Shown piece after piece: positions 28,908-37,776 of a stretch of DNA of 64,000 nt. A program made the translations under genes and the position numbers. The DNA comes from Planococcus sp. MB-3u-03 (GTDB lineage Bacteria > Bacillota > Bacilli > Bacillales_A > Planococcaceae): NCBI RefSeq assembly GCF_002833405.1, contig NZ_CP025135.1:2089501-2153500 (forward strand), in the 5' to 3' direction. The notes below the pieces were generated by a model that searched no databases, was not told the origin of the DNA, and saw only the letters and a program-made list of their open reading frames with translations. Positions within the stretch are counted from its first letter, which is position 1; each line of letters starts with the position of its first letter.

Positions 28908-29447
28908 ATGGAAATCGGCAAAAAGATCAAGAATCTGCGGCTGAAGAACGGATTGACACAAGAAGAGCTCGGCTCGAGGACGGACTTGAGCAAAGGATTC
29001 ATTTCACAGCTTGAACGCGACATGAACTCCCCTTCCATCGAAACGCTATTTTCGCTTCTTGAAGTCCTTGGAACGACTCCAAAAGAATTTTTCACGGATG
29101 CCGAAGAGGCAAAGCTCGTCTTCAAGGAAGAAGATCATACGGTCCATATCGACCGTGAAGCTGGCTATGAAATCGATTGGCTCGTGCCGACATCCAATAA
29201 GAAGCAAATGGAACCGGTTTACCTGACCTTGGAAGCATCGGGGCATTTTAAAACTTTTGAGCCCTCGGCATCCGAAACTTTCGTCTATGTCCTAAAAGGT
29301 GAAGTTCGCCTGGATATTGGCAGCCGGTCCTATACGGCTAAAGCCGGCGATTCCATCTACTATAGCGCGGACCATGAACACCAATTAGCGAACCATTCGA
29401 CGGGCCGTGCAGAAATGATCATCGTCGCGACGAAATCTTATTTATAA
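28908..29447 (+). CDS. XRE-cupin transcriptional regulator of the polyamine importer
   Basis: 179 aa, N-terminal helix-turn-helix (about 4-60, IKNLRLKNGLTQEELGSR and GFISQLERDMNSPS) and C-terminal cupin (about 105-175, ETFVYVLKGEVRLDIG, AGDSIYYSADHEHQLANH), the PuuR-like architecture that senses small metabolites. ATG chosen for GAGGAG five bases upstream. It lies 15 bp before potA on the same strand, so it likely controls potABCD, perhaps with a polyamine ligand; the ligand is inferred. Confidence 0.88.
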   Translation: MEIGKKIKNLRLKNGLTQEELGSRTDLSKGFISQLERDMNSPSIETLFSLLEVLGTTPKEFFTDAEEAKLVFKEEDHTVHIDREAGYEIDWLVPTSNKKQMEPVYLTLEASGHFKTFEPSASETFVYVLKGEVRLDIGSRSYTAKAGDSIYYSADHEHQLANHSTGRAEMIIVATKSYL

Positions 29448-29462
29448 TCCAGGAGGTATATT

Positions 29463-30566
29463 ATGACGGACCAAGCGATCATCCGCTTTGATAAGGTTGT
29501 CCAAACTTTCGAAGGCGCGGGCAATGTATTGAACAATATCAGTTTTGAAATGGAAAAAGGTAAATTCTACACATTGCTCGGCCCTTCCGGTTGCGGCAAA
29601 ACGACGATTTTGCGATTGATTGCCGGATTCAATCAGCCAACAAGCGGCGACATCTATATCAAAGGCAAGAAAGTCAATAAAATCCCGGCAAATGAGCGGC
29701 AAGTGAACACGGTATTCCAGGATTATGCACTGTTCCCTCATTTAAATGTATTCGAAAATGTCGCATTCGGCTTGCGCATCAAGAAAATCAAAAAAGCGGA
29801 AGTCGAGCGCCGCGTCAAAGAAGCTTTGGCATTCGTCAATTTGAGCGGCTATGAAAACCGCGAAATTCATGAAATGTCCGGCGGCCAGCGCCAACGCGTC
29901 GCCATCGCACGCGCCATCATCAATGACCCGGAAGTAATTCTGCTCGATGAACCGCTGTCCGCACTCGACTTGAAGCTGCGCACTGAAATGCAATATGAAT
30001 TGCGCGAGCTGCAGCAGCGGCTCGGCAAGACTTTCGTGTTCGTCACGCATGACCAGGAAGAAGCACTCGCGATGTCCGATGAAATCTTCGTCATGAATGC
30101 CGGGGAAATCCAACAGAGCGGCACGCCGATGGATATTTACGACGAGCCGATCAACCGCTTTGTCGCCGATTTCATCGGGGAATCGAATATCGCTGAAGGC
30201 GTCATGGTCGCTGATTACCGCGTGCGCTTTGCCAATAAGGAATTCGAATGCGTCGATAAAGGCTTGAGTCCAAATGAACAAGTGGAAATCGTCATCCGCC
30301 CGGAAGATTTGGAGATTACCAAGCCGGAAACCGGCAAAATGGCGGTGCATGTCGATAGCCAATTGTTCCGCGGCGTCCATTACGAAATCTCCACTTACGA
30401 CGAAACGGGCAACGAATGGCTGGTGCATTCGACTAAACGCGTGGAAGTCGGCGCACAGATCGGCCTCGATTTCGATCCGGAAGCGATTCACGTCATGCGC
30501 TTGAACGAATCCGAAGAAGCGTTCGATGCAAGGCTTGAGTCTTACGGAGCCGGTTCCAATGACTAA
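29463..30566 (+). CDS. potA: Spermidine/putrescine ABC transporter ATPase
   Basis: 367 aa. Walker [11 protein letters not shown]-loop FQDYALFPH, signature [14 protein letters not shown], Walker [14 protein letters not shown]-loop [10 protein letters not shown], and a C-terminal TOBE-type regulatory domain (about 250-350). It energises polyamine import by PotBC. AGGAGG precedes the ATG; its end overlaps potB by 8 bp. Confidence 0.96.
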   Translation: MTDQAIIRFDKVVQTFEGAGNVLNNISFEMEKGKFYTLLGPSGCGKTTILRLIAGFNQPTSGDIYIKGKKVNKIPANERQVNTVFQDYALFPHLNVFENVAFGLRIKKIKKAEVERRVKEALAFVNLSGYENREIHEMSGGQRQRVAIARAIINDPEVILLDEPLSALDLKLRTEMQYELRELQQRLGKTFVFVTHDQEEALAMSDEIFVMNAGEIQQSGTPMDIYDEPINRFVADFIGESNIAEGVMVADYRVRFANKEFECVDKGLSPNEQVEIVIRPEDLEITKPETGKMAVHVDSQLFRGVHYEISTYDETGNEWLVHSTKRVEVGAQIGLDFDPEAIHVMRLNESEEAFDARLESYGAGSND

Positions 30567-31383
30567 TCGTTCAGCACGCCCATGGTACCTGGCGACTTAT
30601 TATATATGGATTTTGTTATTCGTCATCGCCCCGATCGCACTCGTCGTCTATTTTTCTTTTCTTGATTTAGCCGGTGATTTCACTCTGGAAAACTACGCGA
30701 ATTTCTTTTCATCGACGTATTTCCGCATGACGCTCAGCTCGTTCTGGTACGCCTTCCTCATTACCTTCATTTCGGTGCTGATTGCCTACCCGACAGCTTA
30801 CTGGCTGACGAAAACAAAGCATAAGCAATTATGGCTGCTGTTGATCATCATCCCTTCATGGATCAACCTGTTGCTCAAAGCCTATGCGTTCATCGGCATT
30901 TTCGGGCTGTACGGGCCTGCCAACCAATTGATCCAATTTTTCGGTGCGGGACCGCTTCAGATCCTGTTCACCGATTTCAGCTTCGTTTTTGTCGCAGTTT
31001 ATATTTTCATCCCGTTCATGGTGCTGCCAATCTTCAACTCGCTCGACAAAATCAATCCGGCTTTGATTGATGCATCACGCGACCTCGGCGCATCCCAGTG
31101 GACGACATTCCGCCGCGTCATTTTCCCGCTGGCGATCAATGGCGTCAAATCCGGCGTGCAAGCCGTCTTCATCCCGGCCTTGTCCTTGTTCGTCATTACA
31201 CGGCTTATCGCCGGCAATAAAGTAATCACGCTCGGTACTGCAATCGAACAGCAATTCCTGGTTACGCAAAACTGGGGCATGGGTTCGACAATTGCCGTGT
31301 TCTTGATCTTGTTCATGATCATCATTATGCTGCTCACAGGCCCGAAAGAGAAAGGAGGGGCATTGAATGGCAAAGTTAAGTAA
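30559..31383 (+). CDS. potB: Spermidine/putrescine ABC transporter permease PotB
   Basis: 274 aa inner-membrane permease with six helices and the coupling (EAA-like) loop [22 protein letters not shown]. Start ATG 30559 overlaps the potA stop (ATGACTAA), so translation is coupled. Its end overlaps potC by 17 bp. Confidence 0.95.
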   Translation: MTNRSARPWYLATYYIWILLFVIAPIALVVYFSFLDLAGDFTLENYANFFSSTYFRMTLSSFWYAFLITFISVLIAYPTAYWLTKTKHKQLWLLLIIIPSWINLLLKAYAFIGIFGLYGPANQLIQFFGAGPLQILFTDFSFVFVAVYIFIPFMVLPIFNSLDKINPALIDASRDLGASQWTTFRRVIFPLAINGVKSGVQAVFIPALSLFVITRLIAGNKVITLGTAIEQQFLVTQNWGMGSTIAVFLILFMIIIMLLTGPKEKGGALNGKVK

Positions 31384-32173
31384 ACCCGCCAAAATCTATT
31401 TGGCATTCGTCTTTTTTATTCTCTATGCCCCGATTTTCTATTTGATTTTCTATTCCTTCAATAGTGGCGGCACCATGTCCGGCTTTGAAGATTTCACGTG
31501 GGAGCATTATGCGGCTGTATTCAATGACACGCGCCTGCTCATCATCGTCTTGAACACCGTCATCGTCGCTTTGCTGTCAGCGCTCATCTCGACAGCGATC
31601 GGCGTGCTCGGCGCGATCGGCATTATTTTCCTGCGCAACCGAAAAATGCGCAGCGCCGTACTGTCCTTGAACACGGTGTTGATCGTCAGCCCGGATGTCA
31701 TCATCGGGGCATCGTTTCTGATCCTCTTCACGATGGTCGGCGTCAAGCTCGGCTTCGCGTCGGTCCTGGTGTCGCATATCGCCTTCAGCATCCCGATCGT
31801 CGTCATCATGGTCTTGCCGAAACTGCAGGAAATGAGCTCAAGCTTAATTGATGCGGCGACGGACCTCGGGGCATCGCAGCGTGATATTTTGACACGCGTC
31901 ATCATCCCTTACATCAAACCGGGGATATTCGCCGGCTTTTTCCTGGCGCTGACGTATTCACTCGACGATTTTGCCGTCACGTTCTTTGTCACCGGCAACG
32001 GCTTTGCGACATTGTCCGTTGAGATCTACTCGATGGCGCGAGCAGGCATCACGCTAACCATCAATGCCTTGTCCGCTTTGATTTTTGTCGTGACGCTCGG
32101 CCTTGTCCTCGGATACTATTTCTTTAATCAGCGCTCCGGGACGAACGCTGGAACAGGAGGGACACGACCATGA
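31367..32173 (+). CDS. potC: Spermidine/putrescine ABC transporter permease PotC
   Basis: 268 aa, six membrane helices, coupling loop DAATDLGASQRDILTRVIIPYIKPG and the PotC-type SLDDFAVTFFVTG segment. AAAGGAGGGG lies inside the potB end. Overlaps potD by 4 bp (ATGA). Confidence 0.95.
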   Translation: MAKLSKPAKIYLAFVFFILYAPIFYLIFYSFNSGGTMSGFEDFTWEHYAAVFNDTRLLIIVLNTVIVALLSALISTAIGVLGAIGIIFLRNRKMRSAVLSLNTVLIVSPDVIIGASFLILFTMVGVKLGFASVLVSHIAFSIPIVVIMVLPKLQEMSSSLIDAATDLGASQRDILTRVIIPYIKPGIFAGFFLALTYSLDDFAVTFFVTGNGFATLSVEIYSMARAGITLTINALSALIFVVTLGLVLGYYFFNQRSGTNAGTGGTRP

Positions 32174-33246
32174 AAGGCATCATTAGAGCTAGTGCAGCCA
32201 TCGTAATCATTTCCGCCGTCCTGTTCTATGCCGTGCATCTGTTGGAGAGCAGTTCTGCCACCAGCGGCAGCGGCTCGATTTCGGTCTATAACTGGGGCGA
32301 ATACATCGATCCCGAACTGATCAGCCAATTTGAAGAAGAAACCGGCATCCAGGTCATCTACGAGACATTTGATTCGAATGAATCGATGATGACAAAAATT
32401 GAGCAGGGAGGAACGTCTTATGACGTCGCCATGCCGTCGGAATACGCCATCGAAAAAATGAAGGAAAACGATTTGCTGTTGCCGATCGACCAAAGCAAGA
32501 TCCCGAATCTCGAAAACATCGATCCGTATTTCTTGGATTTGCCGTTCGACCCGGGCAACGAATATTCCATCCCGTATTTCTGGGGAACCGTCGGCATCGC
32601 CTACAACCCCACACTTCTCGAAGGGCAGACTTTCGAAAGCTGGGATGACCTGTGGAATCCGACCCTCGAACAGGAAGTGATCCTGGTCGACAGCGCCCGT
32701 GAGGTCATCGGCATGGGCTTGAACAGCCTCGGCTATTCGCTGAACTCCACCGATCTTGGGGAATTGCGCGAAGCTACCGATAAACTGAAAACACTCGGGC
32801 CCAACGTCAAAGCGATTATCGGCGATGAAATCGTCGAAATGATGCGCCGCGAGGAAGCGGCAGTTGCCGTCACTTGGTCGGGGCAAGCTGCGGATATGAT
32901 GTGGATCAATGAAGACATCGATTATGCAGTGCCGGAAGAAGGCTCCAATCTTTGGTTCGATAACATGATCATCCCGTCGACAGCCGGCAATGTCGACGGC
33001 GCACATCAGTTCATCAATTTCATGCTCGATGCTGAAGTAGCTGCGCAAAATGCGGATTATGTCGGCTATTCTTCCCCGAATGCAGCCGCACTCGAGTTGA
33101 TGGATCCTGAAGTGACAGGAGATGAGCGCTTCTATCCGACAGAAGAAATGCGCGACCGCCTCGAAGTCTATGAAAACCTCGGGCTCGAAATGCTCGGCGT
33201 CTACAATGAACTGTTTTTGGAATTCAAGATGGATATGGAAAAATGA
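32170..33246 (+). CDS. potD: Spermidine/putrescine-binding protein PotD
   Basis: 358 aa extracellular solute-binding protein; ISVYNWGEYIDPELISQFEEETG is the polyamine-binding family start, and YSIPYFWGTVGIAYNP and PSTAGNVDGAH are conserved. The N-terminus is a single hydrophobic segment without a lipobox Cys, so it is probably anchored by an uncleaved helix instead of lipid. Last gene of potABCD. Confidence 0.94.
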   Translation: MKGIIRASAAIVIISAVLFYAVHLLESSSATSGSGSISVYNWGEYIDPELISQFEEETGIQVIYETFDSNESMMTKIEQGGTSYDVAMPSEYAIEKMKENDLLLPIDQSKIPNLENIDPYFLDLPFDPGNEYSIPYFWGTVGIAYNPTLLEGQTFESWDDLWNPTLEQEVILVDSAREVIGMGLNSLGYSLNSTDLGELREATDKLKTLGPNVKAIIGDEIVEMMRREEAAVAVTWSGQAADMMWINEDIDYAVPEEGSNLWFDNMIIPSTAGNVDGAHQFINFMLDAEVAAQNADYVGYSSPNAAALELMDPEVTGDERFYPTEEMRDRLEVYENLGLEMLGVYNELFLEFKMDMEK

Positions 33247-33266
33247 CAGGCAGAACTTCTGCCTGT
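33246..33266 (+). terminator. Terminator of potABCD
   Basis: ACAGGCAGAA/TTCTGCCTGT hairpin followed by T7, immediately after the potD stop. Confidence 0.88.
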
Positions 33267-33353
33267 TTTTTTCCGTTTAAATAAGGTATAGTAAATAAGT
33301 TCATAATACCGAAATTTAGCCACACGAAATAATAACGAGGGAAGGTTAGGCTC

Positions 33354-34543
33354 ATGGCCGTCAAATCAACTAAATTCGCCTTATATATACTCATGTTCAA
33401 TATGTTCATCGCCATGAGCGGAATCGGCCTCATCATCCCGATCATGCCCGCTTATCTAGAAACATTCGGCGTCGCAGGCCAAGCGCTCGGCACCTTGATC
33501 GCCACTTTCGCTTTTGCCCAATTTCTATTTTCGCCGATTTCCGGAGAACTCTCCGATAAATACGGGCGCAAAAACTTGATCATTTTCGGCCTGGTCGTAT
33601 TCGGTTTGTCGCAGCTGCTCTTCGGCATGGCAACCGAATTGTGGGTCCTCTATCTCGCACGCTTCTTCAGCGGCGTCGGCGGCGCATTCCTGATCCCGCC
33701 GATGATGGCATTTGTGGCCGATATCACAACTTACGAAGAACGGGGCAAAGGAATGGGGTTGCTCGGCGCTTCGATGTCTCTCGGTTTCATGATCGGGCCG
33801 GGCATCGGCGGCTTCCTCTCCGAAGTCAGCCTGCAATTCCCGTTTTATGTTGCGACCTCTGTCGCTTTGCTGTCCGCCTTGCTCTCCTTCTTCGCCTTGC
33901 CGAATGTCAAACCGGCCGTGCAGGCTGTGGACTATAAACGAGAGAATTTGTACCAGCAGATGAAACGCTCTGTCTACACCGTATTTTGTCATGCTGCTTG
34001 TCATGTTCATCTTTGCGTTCGGCCTGTCGAATTTCCAATCGACAATCGCTTTATATGTCGATAAGCAATTCAATTCACGCCGAAGGAAATCTCGGTTGTC
34101 ATCACTGTCGGCGGTTTTGTCGGCGTCATCGTCCAAACTTTCGTCATCGACAGTTTGTTCAAGCGTTTCGGCGAGATGCGCGTCATCCTCGTCAATCTGC
34201 TCATTTCAGCCGCTGCAATGATTGGCATTCTCTTCGTCAATACATTCTGGACGATCCTATTCGTGGCAGCTGTCTTTTCACTGCCGCCTCCCTCCTGCGC
34301 CCGGCAATCAACACACTCATTTCAAAACTCGCCGGCGACTCGCAAGGATATGCGGCTGGGATGAACAATGCTTACATGAGCCTCGGGAATATGATCGGGC
34401 CTGCACTTGCCGGGATTCTGTTCGACATCGACATGAGCTTCCCGTACATCACAGGAACCTTCATCCTGCTCGTCTGCTTCTTCATTGCCTTTAACTGGTC
34501 GACACGAAGAAAAGAACTGTTGCAGGAAAGCCGCAGCAGCTGA
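33354..34543 (+). pseudogene. MFS drug-efflux transporter broken by three indels
   Basis: Twelve-helix MFS (DHA1, Bmr/NorA-like) of about 395 aa. The N-half is intact (IIPIMPAYLETFG, motif A GELSDKYGRKNLI, motif C GFMIGPGIGGF). The frame then changes near 33972-33981, at 34074-34075 and at 34275-34278. The last two are repaired by adding one T to a TT and a TTTT run, giving QFNFTPKEISVV and FFTAASLLRPAINT. The rest (SLGNMIGPALAGILFDI) reads to 34543. GAAGG lies upstream of the ATG. Sequencing error is likelier than decay because residues stay conserved between the shifts. Confidence 0.8.
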
Positions 34544-34566
34544 ATCAACAGTTAACCAACATAAAA

Positions 34567-34591
34567 GCGAGATGCCATAGCGGCATCTCGC
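34567..34591 (+). terminator. Terminator of the MFS gene
   Basis: Perfect stem GCGAGATGCC/GGCATCTCGC with T5. Nearly identical in sequence to the hairpin at 34838-34863, with a compensated base-pair change. Confidence 0.88.
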
Positions 34592-34683
34592 TTTTTCAGA
34601 GTGTTGAAGAAGTCTATTAATCCATAACGAACTAGAATGGAGTCATTTTTCTACATTCAATTATCAATGATCTTTCTAAGTAT

Positions 34684-34807
34684 TTGGAGAAGCGTTCGCT
34701 CGACTCCTGTGGATTAGCGAGACGACCGAGACCCCGCAAGGCGCAAAGCGACTGAGGAGGCTTGGGCGCGAGCCCACGGAAAGCGAGCGATAAGCTTCGG
34801 AAAATAC
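34684..34807. repeat. Dispersed intergenic repeat-like block
   Basis: GC-rich block of about 120 bp in an AT-rich gap, with GAGAAGCGTTCGCTCGACTC, GACGACCGAGACCCCGCA and GAGCCCACGGAAAGCGAGCG. This composition recalls an abundant intergenic repeat I know from Bacillaceae/Planococcaceae genomes. CGCTCG and CGAGCG near its ends could pair, so it may fold. No convincing ORF. Only one copy is in the window, so repeat status is inferred. Confidence 0.55.
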
Positions 34808-34837
34808 GATTTCTTAGCTTTCTCGACAGCCTGAAAA

Positions 34838-34863
34838 GCGAGACGCCAATAGCGGCGTCTCGC
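34838..34863. terminator. Terminator of dapL
   Basis: Perfect stem GCGAGACGCC/GGCGTCTCGC, T5 on the plus strand and T4 on the minus strand, adjacent to the dapL stop codon. Confidence 0.8.
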
Positions 34864-34866
34864 TTT

Positions 34867-35975
34867 TTAACGTTGCTTGAAATACTCATAGAGAAACTTC
34901 GGCATGAACGACAGAAGCCGCTCATCCGGCGCCAGCTTGGCATGATGCAAGCCGTAATCGGAGCCGGCCCCTGCCCAAAACATCAAAGCCGGCAGCCGTT
35001 CGGTGAAATAACCGAAATCTTCACCCGTCATGGCGGCTTTGCTGCGGACAGCCTGTATGTCCGGAGCATCCTGTGCATAACGCAAAACGACTCAGCAAGC
35101 TGTTCGTCATTGTCCACTTGGCGATAGTTCGCTCCATAATCGATCGACACTTGGCATTCATAGCCTTCTTCGATCGACCGGCACAGCGATTCGACGCGTT
35201 TTTCACGCTTTCCATCGACTCAGGCGTCAAGGTGCGGATTGTCCCTTCCAGGCGTGCCCGCTCAGCGATAATGTTCTGCACAGTGCCGGCAGACATCTTC
35301 CCGACCGTCAAAACGGCCGAATCCATCGGGTCGACATTGCGGCTAACGACGGTCTGCAATTGCATCAATAAAGCCGCTGCTGCAACCGCCATATCGCGCG
35401 TCTGATGCGGGTAAGCGGCATGGCCGCCTTTGCCGTGCAGATCGATGAACAATTCCGATGTGTTGGCAAAGAGAAGACCAGGCTTCGTCGCTACAGTGCC
35501 GACCGGCAGTTCAGGTGCAATGTGCAAGGCGAAAAGTTCATCCGGCAAAGATCCGGACGCTCTTTTCGAGCCATTGAAGAAGCGGCTGTGCGCCGCCCGG
35601 CCCTCTTCGGCAGGTTGGAACAAGATCACTACATCGTTATCCAGCGGATGTTCAAGCAACTGTTCCAGCAAGCCGAGCGCGACTGCCATATGGATATCGT
35701 GCCCACATGCATGCATGAACCCTTCGTGACGAGAAGCGAACGGCAAGCCGGTTTCCTCAGGATCGGCAAACCGTCGATATCCGTGCGCCAGCCGATTGTT
35801 TTCGCGGGCGAACGGCCCTTAACTTTGACCACAAGGCCCGTGCGCCATTCAACCAGCTCGATGCGACCCGGAGCCATTTGGGAAATGATCTCTTTAAATA
35901 GCTTTGCGTTTTAAATTCCTGAAACCCGATTTCCGGAATTTCATGAAGCTCTCTCCTGATTTGAATAAGATCCAT
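34867..35975 (-). pseudogene. dapL: N-acetyldiaminopimelate deacetylase (M20 family), broken by four indels
   Basis: M20 amidohydrolase removing acetate from N-acetyl-LL-DAP in lysine synthesis, counterpart of B. subtilis YkuR. From ATG 35975 ([20 protein letters not shown]) the frame shifts at 35893-35895, 35760-35761, 35199-35203 and 35084-35087; each is repaired by adding one base to a homopolymer. The joined product is about 370 aa, near YkuR length, with [29 protein letters not shown] and MTGEDFGYF intact. dapH lies 11 bp upstream on the same strand, the expected pathway pair. Errors are likelier than loss because lysine/DAP is needed for the wall. Confidence 0.85.
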
Positions 35976-35986
35976 AAAAAGGCCTC

Positions 35987-36700
35987 TTACAGCTGGCGGA
36001 GTTCTTGCTTGATTTCCGTTTTCGAACGGGTTTTTTCGTCCATCAGTTTCAACACGCGTGCTGGCGTACCGCCGACGACTGCGTTTTCAGGCACATCTTC
36101 GATAACAACAGCTCCTGCAGCGACGACAGAGCCTTTGCCGATGCGGACGCCTTCCAATACCACTGCGTTCGCGCCGATCATGACATCGTCCTCCACGATT
36201 ACCGGTGTAGCAGATGCAGGCTCGATTACGCCTGCCAATACAGCGCCAGCGCCGATATGGCAGTTTTTCCCGACTGTCGCGCGGCCGCCCATAATGACGC
36301 CCATGTCGATCATCGTGCCATCGCCGATGACAGAACCGATGTTAATGACAGCGCCCATCATAATGATGCAATTGCTGCCGATTTCCACGTTCTCGCGGAT
36401 AAACGCGCCTGGTTCGATGCGCGAATTGATGTTCTTCAAGTCAAGCATCGGAATCGCCGAGTTTCTGCGATCGTTTTCCACTACGGAATCTTCGATGACT
36501 GAAGCGTGCTGTTCAAGTGCTTTTTCCACTTCAGCCCATTCGCCGAATACTGTTGCATGATTGCCTTCTCCGAATACTTTCGAGCCTTCGCCAAAATTAA
36601 GCGCAGCTACGCCTTCACCTTTGACGTATACTTTTACAGGCGTCGATTTCTTCGCATTCTGTATGTACGAAATAATTTGATTTGCATCCATTTGTTCCAT
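35987..36700 (-). CDS. dapH: Tetrahydrodipicolinate N-acetyltransferase
   Basis: 237 aa left-handed beta-helix acyltransferase, first step of the acetyl branch of DAP/lysine synthesis. [20 protein letters not shown] is the DapH N-terminus, followed by hexapeptide repeats ([40 protein letters not shown]). ATG 36700 is preceded by AGAGG. Co-directional with dapL. Confidence 0.95.
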   Translation of the reverse strand: MEQMDANQIISYIQNAKKSTPVKVYVKGEGVAALNFGEGSKVFGEGNHATVFGEWAEVEKALEQHASVIEDSVVENDRRNSAIPMLDLKNINSRIEPGAFIRENVEIGSNCIIMMGAVINIGSVIGDGTMIDMGVIMGGRATVGKNCHIGAGAVLAGVIEPASATPVIVEDDVMIGANAVVLEGVRIGKGSVVAAGAVVIEDVPENAVVGGTPARVLKLMDEKTRSKTEIKQELRQL

Positions 36701-36766
36701 TGATCAAAACCTCTTTCTCTCGTGTAATGGTGTTATTATATCTGATTCAGTATAATAATACATCCT

Positions 36767-37642
36767 TTAGCTTAACAGAGTGGCATGTTTTTTGACAATA
36801 TCGACAAATGCCTCGACCTGCCGAAGTTGGAAAGACGATTCATAGCCGATCAGCCACGTATCCCGGGTCAACTCAAGTTCCTGTTCGCTATTCGTCAGCG
36901 GCATCGTATGGACATCCTCTGCACCTGTCAAGGTAATGGACGGCAAGATTGCATAGCCGATGCCATTGACTGCCATCTGCTTGCAGGTCTCGATCTGGTC
37001 TACCGTGATTTGGCGTTTGGGGTTGGAGGCAAAATGCTTTTGCCACCATTGCTGAATTTCCTCATAATAGGTAGAATCGCTTTTGAATTGGATGAACGGC
37101 CGTTCGGTCTTCATCACCTCTTCCAGCGAACTGATTTCTTTATCAACCAAATACAAAGTGTCTTTGAATAAATGGATCTTCGGGCCTTTCCAATCGGTCT
37201 GTCCCCGGACGATGCCGATATGGGCTTCACCGTCGTACAAAGCACGGACAATTTCAGAGCTCCATCCGGTGATCAATTGCACTTTCGCTTCCGGATACAG
37301 GGTAATGAAATCTTTCAACACTTTCGGGAGCCAGTTCTGGCCGATGATCGATGCGCAGGCGATTTTCAAGGTGCCGTGCACTTTTTCGCTTAAGGTATGC
37401 AGCTGTTCGAAAATTTCCTCCCTGCGCATCACGGCTTCTTTTGCGTATTGAATGACCAATTCACCGGCTGGAGTCGGCGTCAGCCCTTTTTGGGAACGCA
37501 CGAACAATTGCTGGCCCCATTCTTTTTCAATGGATTGCAGCCGCTGGGACAAAGCAGGCTGCGACAAGAAAAGCCGCTCTGCCGCTTTTCGCATATTGCC
37601 TTCTTCAGCGAGTACTTTAATGATCATTTCTTCATTTGACAT
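36767..37642 (-). CDS. ccpC: LysR-type regulator CcpC
   Basis: 291 aa LysR protein: winged helix (about 1-60, NMRKAAERLFLSQPALSQRLQ) and a C-terminal effector domain. WLPKVLKDFITLYPEAKVQL, RPFIQFKSDSTYYEEIQQWW and IETCKQMAVNGIGYAILPS closely match B. subtilis CcpC (YkuM), which represses citB and citZ in response to citrate. AAAGGAG nine bases upstream of ATG 37642. Its start overlaps the stop of the upstream MFS gene. Confidence 0.9.
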   Translation of the reverse strand: MSNEEMIIKVLAEEGNMRKAAERLFLSQPALSQRLQSIEKEWGQQLFVRSQKGLTPTPAGELVIQYAKEAVMRREEIFEQLHTLSEKVHGTLKIACASIIGQNWLPKVLKDFITLYPEAKVQLITGWSSEIVRALYDGEAHIGIVRGQTDWKGPKIHLFKDTLYLVDKEISSLEEVMKTERPFIQFKSDSTYYEEIQQWWQKHFASNPKRQITVDQIETCKQMAVNGIGYAILPSITLTGAEDVHTMPLTNSEQELELTRDTWLIGYESSFQLRQVEAFVDIVKKHATLLS

Positions 37643-37741
37643 CGGGTTTCACTCCTTTCAAACCGCGCAGTCCGAAAATCAGCAGGAAACTGATCAAGGC
37701 GCAGAGAAATGCAATGCTGTAAACGTTGCGCAGCCCGAAAG
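37632..37741 (-). CDS. C-terminal fragment of the MFS transporter cut by the adapter
   Basis: Open frame ending GAT GTC AAA TGA, coding 35+ residues with a last membrane helix (SIAFLCALISFLLIFGLRG) and a basic tail. It has no start and reads into the adapter at 37742. Direction and character fit the missing C-terminus of the MFS gene beginning at 39084. Stop overlaps the ccpC ATG by 11 bp, as expected for an MFS-ccpC coupled pair. Confidence 0.75.
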
Positions 37742-37774
37742 CTGTCTCTTATACACACTCCGAGCCCACGAGAC
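37742..37774 (+). other. Nextera (Tn5) sequencing adapter embedded in the assembly
   Basis: CTGTCTCTTATACACA is the Tn5 mosaic end as used in Nextera libraries; it is followed by CTCCGAGCCCACGAGAC, the Nextera read-2/i7-side adapter. One T is missing relative to the standard 34-base sequence. The next seven bases, TAGGCAT, also match the start of an i7 index as I remember it (N706). It interrupts an MFS gene in which both flanks code in different frames. Artefact, not biology. Confidence 0.95.
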
Positions 37775-37776
37775 TA

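Noticed and set aside
37742..37760. Tn5/IS50 end as a natural transposon remnant
   Set aside because: The sequence continues into the synthetic Nextera adapter, there is no target duplication or transposase, and it breaks a gene with missing sequence.
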